NCBI RefSeq assembly: GCF_019392335.1
Contig: NZ_JAHXRQ010000021.1
Coordinates: forward strand, 18,570 to 82,569
Length of the DNA: 64,000 nucleotides
Source: Mameliella sp. CS4
Lineage (GTDB): Bacteria; Pseudomonadota; Alphaproteobacteria; Rhodobacterales; Rhodobacteraceae
Direction of reading: 5' to 3'
Positions 60,731 to 64,000 of this stretch are shown one piece after another (positions within the stretch are counted from its first letter, which is position 1; each line of letters opens with the position of its first letter). The translations under genes and the position numbers were made by a program. The notes under the pieces are model-generated. The model did no database searches, was not told the DNA's origin, and saw nothing but the letters and a program-made list of their open reading frames with translations.

Positions 60731-61779
60731 TCAAAACTGTCATCACCCCCACCCCAGACATGAGCCGCGCCAAATGGTGCCATGCCACGCGGCGCATTGC
60801 ACAAGACCATGTCTTCGGGTTCGAGACGCATCCAGAACAGATCAACGCGGGTGATTTGCTTTTGGTAGAGGTCACGAAGATCAGTCAGCACAGGCGCATT
60901 CAACTGCGCGATGGGCGTTTCTCAAGGCTGTTCACCGGTGACATGATTGTTCTCGCTGCAGGCGCTCGCTTCGCAACCGACCAATTCATCGGTCATGTCG
61001 GGGTGCGGAGCGACCGGACATTGGACCTGCTGGCAGGCGGGGGTGTGGCAGGGGTGGAAGAAGCGCGGCACGGCGCAGTCAAGCCACCCACAACCCTATG
61101 CCTGCACGGCAGGCTCCTTGGGGCGGATGGCGCAGTTCTGAACCTGAAGGATGAGGCACTGGCTGGTGGCGCAACTGATCTGCCCGAAGCGGTTTTCACG
61201 GTATTGGGAACAGGAATGAACGCCGGAAAAACGGATGCGGTGGCGGGGTTGGTCAACGGACTAACTCGGCTCGGTCTGCGAGTTGGCGCCGTCAAGGCCA
61301 CCGGCACGGCTGCGTTTGGCGACACGCATCTCTACGAGGCGGCCGGCGCGCAAACGGTGCTTGATTTCACTGACTGCGGGATGGCCTCCACTTACAAACA
61401 ACCCATCGACCGGATCGAGACATCAATCACGCGCCTGCTCGCAGAAACTGCGCGGCAGGGGTGCGAAGTAGCCGTTGTCGAGATAGCCGATGGAATCTCA
61501 CAGGTGGAGACGGCAGAGCTTCTGGCACGTCCAGCTTTGGCGCGGATGACTGATGGCTGGTTGCTGGCTGCCACAGATGAGTTGACTGCAGAAGTAGCCC
61601 TGGCGCGTCTTGCTTCGCGGGGGATTGCACCGTTGGCGCTCTCAGGCCTGATGACTCGCAGCCCCGTCGCTGATGGTCTCAGCTTTGGGCAACTACCGAT
61701 CCTTGATCGGGGAGAGCTGGCAGATCCGGCGACGGCGTCCGCATTTCTCCAGATGTTGCGTCAGGAGACAGCGGCTTAA
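60727..61779 (+). CDS. P-loop NTPase, DUF1611/BioD/MobB-like
   Basis: A 350-residue protein starting with GTG at 60727. An N-terminal domain of about 150 residues of unknown type is followed by a P-loop (VLGTGMNAGKTDAVAGLVNG) and VGAVKATGTAAFGDTHLYEA, a layout resembling dethiobiotin synthetase, MobB and DUF1611 proteins. The segment VLDFTDCGMASTY also recalls DUF1611. It is coupled to the hydrolase before it and to the ABC gene after it (TAATG). I cannot name the reaction. Confidence 0.65.
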   Translation: MIKTVITPTPDMSRAKWCHATRRIAQDHVFGFETHPEQINAGDLLLVEVTKISQHRRIQLRDGRFSRLFTGDMIVLAAGARFATDQFIGHVGVRSDRTLDLLAGGGVAGVEEARHGAVKPPTTLCLHGRLLGADGAVLNLKDEALAGGATDLPEAVFTVLGTGMNAGKTDAVAGLVNGLTRLGLRVGAVKATGTAAFGDTHLYEAAGAQTVLDFTDCGMASTYKQPIDRIETSITRLLAETARQGCEVAVVEIADGISQVETAELLARPALARMTDGWLLAATDELTAEVALARLASRGIAPLALSGLMTRSPVADGLSFGQLPILDRGELADPATASAFLQMLRQETAA

Positions 61780-63452
61780 TGAAACACATTCCACGCATCG
61801 CGCAGGGTGAGCGACGGCAGGCATTCATGCTCCTGGTGGCTGCTGCTCTCGGACAGGGCGCGATGCTGGTCGTCTCGGCCCTTGCCGTGCGCGAGGCGAT
61901 CGGCGTGGCACGAACGGGCGGACAGATCATCCCATTCGGCGCGTTCGCGACACTGGCGGGCGCCGGGGTTGGATTGGCTGTGCTGCGATACGCGGAGAGG
62001 GTGCTGGCTGAACGCGTTGCACAGAATTACGTTAGCGAATTGCGCGAAATGCTCTTTTTGCGCTTCAGCAAAGCACCTGCATTGTGGCTGGCTCAACGAC
62101 GTGCGGGGGCTCTCTCTCTTCGCTTTGTCGGCGACCTAACCGCAATAAGAAATTGGGTTGGCGTCGGGCTGGCACGTACCATTTCGGCGTCAACTATGCT
62201 GCCCATCGCTTTTGTTGTTCTATGTGCGATAGATTTACGCCTTGGGTTCGGAGCGGGAGTGCCGGTTGCGCTGACCTTGGCGATCATCCTTCGGCTCGGA
62301 CCTCCCCTGCGGGAAGCGCAGGCTGAAGCACGCAAGCGCCGGGCTCGTCTGGCTGCGACGATGAGCGAACGACTGCAGCAGGCGACCGCTTTGCGCCGTT
62401 CGGGACGGATGTCCATTGAGAAACGCGCATTACGAGCCCAATCCGCAGAAATAATTGCCACGGCGATGAAAAGCGCGCGCCTGTCTGCCGCAATTCGCGC
62501 CATGCCAGATGCCGCCTCTGGGATAGCGGGCGCGGTGACGCTTCTGATCTGCTTTCAATACGAAGTGCCGATCGGCGAAACAGTAGCGGCTCTGCTGACG
62601 CTGTCCATGATCGTTCGCCCCATGCGCCATATAGCCGATATTCGTGATCGCCGATCCACTTGGCTGGTCGCAAGTGAAAAGCTTGAAAAGGCTCTCAACA
62701 CGCCGCAGATCAAACGGCTGGGCCGCCAGTTGCGGGACCCGCGTGATGGGCGCGCGGCGCTTATGGTTCGTGGCTTGCCACTAGCTGACACTTGCATCGA
62801 CCTGAAACTGTCGCGCGGTGCCATACGGTTGCTTACGCCTGAGGATTCAGCCAAATCCAGTCTCCTGCTGATGTTGGCGGGAGGTTTGGAAGAGCCCGAA
62901 GCCGGATATTTCCGTGTACTGGGCCGGCACCCCGCCGAACTTGCGCCACAGGCTCTGCTTTACCTGGGTGGCGCTTCGCCCACATTGCGCGGCTCGCTGC
63001 GGCGCGATGTTCTATTGGGTACCGGCCGCACTCTTGACGATGAGAAAATCATATCAGTGCTTGAAACGCTCGGCCTGCGCCCACTTCTGAACCGGATTGG
63101 TGGTCTAAATGGACGGATCGACGAAGGCCGCCGCAATCTCTCAGCAGCAGAGCAAAGGGGCGTTCTTCTGGCGCGCGGCCTACTGGCTCAGCCGAAATTG
63201 GCATTGATAGATGCTGATGAGATCGGGTTGGGGCCAAATGATATTTCCATGCTCATTTCTCACTTCCGCGACATTGGGAGCGCTGCACTGATCGCCACCT
63301 CAATGGGCGGAGGCTCCCTCGCGGATGAGGTGGCAATCACACTTGAACAAACCGTGCCTGCATCAACCGTTCAAAAGACCAAGACACACAATGACACTGA
63401 AAAAGAAAGAAAACCCCATGAACAGACGGACTCTTCTTGCACTTCTAGGTAG
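61779..63452 (+). CDS. ABC exporter-like protein with degenerate ATPase domain
   Basis: A 557-residue fused membrane/ATPase protein. The N-terminal half has about six membrane segments in ABC-exporter style (LLVAAALGQGAMLVVSALAV to about residue 290). The C-terminal half aligns with an ABC ATPase, but the Walker A site reads LLTPEDSAKSSLLLM (no GxxGxGKS), the signature NLSAAEQRG has lost its glycine pair, and the H-loop reads LIATSM. Walker B (LALIDADEIG) is nearly intact. It is coupled to the P-loop NTPase. It may need a second, active ATPase partner or have a non-transport role. Confidence 0.78.
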   Translation: MKHIPRIAQGERRQAFMLLVAAALGQGAMLVVSALAVREAIGVARTGGQIIPFGAFATLAGAGVGLAVLRYAERVLAERVAQNYVSELREMLFLRFSKAPALWLAQRRAGALSLRFVGDLTAIRNWVGVGLARTISASTMLPIAFVVLCAIDLRLGFGAGVPVALTLAIILRLGPPLREAQAEARKRRARLAATMSERLQQATALRRSGRMSIEKRALRAQSAEIIATAMKSARLSAAIRAMPDAASGIAGAVTLLICFQYEVPIGETVAALLTLSMIVRPMRHIADIRDRRSTWLVASEKLEKALNTPQIKRLGRQLRDPRDGRAALMVRGLPLADTCIDLKLSRGAIRLLTPEDSAKSSLLLMLAGGLEEPEAGYFRVLGRHPAELAPQALLYLGGASPTLRGSLRRDVLLGTGRTLDDEKIISVLETLGLRPLLNRIGGLNGRIDEGRRNLSAAEQRGVLLARGLLAQPKLALIDADEIGLGPNDISMLISHFRDIGSAALIATSMGGGSLADEVAITLEQTVPASTVQKTKTHNDTEKERKPHEQTDSSCTSR

Positions 63453-63819
63453 CATGGGGCTCGTCGCCGCTTGCTCCACCCCAGTTATGACGCTCAAATC
63501 GGAAGGCTATCAGCAGATGAGCGGCACCGACATCCGTACCGCCCTTGTCGGCAACACGCTCGACGGCGCGGATTCAGATGGTGACTACATCATCTATTAC
63601 CCCAACTCTTCGCAGATGCGCATAGCCTATCAAGGCAGAGAGGAGAACGGTGTCTGGCGTATCGACGGTGACAGATACTGCCGTCGCTGGCAGACCTTTG
63701 GCAATGGCAAAGAGCGTTGCGTGACGATGTTCAGGAAAGGCGAACGCATTGACTGGGTTCAAAAGGGTGAAATTACAGACCGCTCAATTCTTCTCAAGGG
63801 CAATCCGAGAGGTCTCTGA
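63418..63819 (+). CDS. small lipoprotein
   Basis: A 133-residue protein with a lipoprotein signal (MNRRTLLALLGSMGLVAAC, lipobox LVAAC with the Cys at 19). The mature part contains TDIRTALVGNTLDGADSDGD and MRIAYQGREENGVWRIDGDR, a pattern of small periplasmic domains in which the product folds around a bound or mimicked ligand. The ATG at 63418 overlaps the ABC gene's end by 35 bases. It would sit in the periplasm on the outer or inner membrane. Function unknown. Confidence 0.75.
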   Translation: MNRRTLLALLGSMGLVAACSTPVMTLKSEGYQQMSGTDIRTALVGNTLDGADSDGDYIIYYPNSSQMRIAYQGREENGVWRIDGDRYCRRWQTFGNGKERCVTMFRKGERIDWVQKGEITDRSILLKGNPRGL

Positions 63820-63862
63820 CCGCCTGTTTCGGGCCCCGCTAGTGTTCCGAGTCTGACGCTTG

Positions 63863-64000
63863 CTACCTGTTTCCACGGATTTCATCGAGGGTGTCCAGCG
63901 CGCGCCGTTCCCGGGTCAGGATATCCTCGGCGGTCTTGCTCCAGGTGAAGGGTTTCGGGCTGGCGTTGTGCTGGAGCAGGTAGTCATAGATGGCGGCCTC
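63863..64000 (-). mobile_element. IS630-family transposase, C-terminal end (partial)
   Basis: The minus strand enters at the right edge with an open frame ending at 63863. The last 45 residues include HNASPKPFTWSKTAEDILTR, the standard C-terminal segment of IS630-type transposases. Whether the gene is intact cannot be seen from here. Confidence 0.7.

Noticed and set aside
1..64000. tRNA, rRNA, CRISPR arrays, riboswitches and replication origins
   Set aside because: I looked for typical signatures by eye and found none that I could support.

Overview
The window is about 64 kb of GC-rich DNA from an alphaproteobacterium, most likely a Rhodobacterales/Roseobacter-type marine bacterium. Three things point there: the hydrogenase gene order matches Rhodobacter capsulatus (hupTUV-hypF-hupSLC-hupDFGHJK-hypAB-hupR-hypCDE), several ABC and TRAP uptake systems are present, and there is a dimethylsulfide-dehydrogenase-like (ddhABDC) operon. 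I saw no tRNA, rRNA or CRISPR array.

Layout. (1) 1-6661, minus strand: a LysR regulator followed by a peptide-type ABC importer (binding protein, two permeases, two ATPases); another gene runs off the left edge. (2) 6742-12937, minus: a sugar ABC importer in AglEFG-x-AglK order, with an MGH1-like glycoside hydrolase inside the operon. Two LacI-type operator candidates lie upstream. (3) 13336-32710, plus: a complete uptake [NiFe]-hydrogenase regulon. It holds the H2 sensor HupUV with kinase HupT, the structural genes hupSLC with a previously uncalled 57-codon membrane ORF between hupL and hupC, the maturation genes, the regulator hupR and hypABCDEF. (4) 32717-36248, minus: a GntR/FCD regulator and a TRAP transporter (DctM, DctQ, DctP). 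(5) 36646-40925, plus: an RND efflux pump (membrane fusion protein plus HAE1-type pump). (6) 41107-53287: a minus-strand operon for a type II DMSO-reductase-family molybdoenzyme (A, B, chaperone D, heme-b C). It continues without a break into an Mrp/NBP35-like ATPase, a protein with about 14 propeller-like repeats, and a DUF2478 protein. A divergent hybrid histidine kinase and OmpR-type regulator lie upstream, with phased direct repeats in the shared promoter region. (7) 53288-64000: an accessory, IS-scarred region. It contains decayed IS66, IS5, IS21 and IS3 fragments, a 5'-truncated AAA/P-loop kinase, and a LysR-pirin-hydrolase-flavin reductase-DUF2798-DUF4386 cluster. It ends with an unusual four-gene unit (alpha/beta hydrolase, P-loop NTPase, ABC exporter with decayed ATPase motifs, lipoprotein) and the 3' end of an IS630 transposase.

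How the genes may work together. Regions 3 and 6 are two lithotrophic electron-donor modules: H2 oxidation into the quinone pool through HupC, and oxidation of a small substrate (dimethylsulfide is the best guess) by a periplasmic Mo enzyme passing electrons through heme b. Each carries its own sensor, its own maturation genes and its own regulator. The uptake systems around them suggest a mixotrophic lifestyle. All three binding-protein genes are followed by a strong intercistronic hairpin before the membrane-component genes, which probably sets binding-protein excess.

All functional calls rest on reading motifs and gene order by eye; no database search was run.
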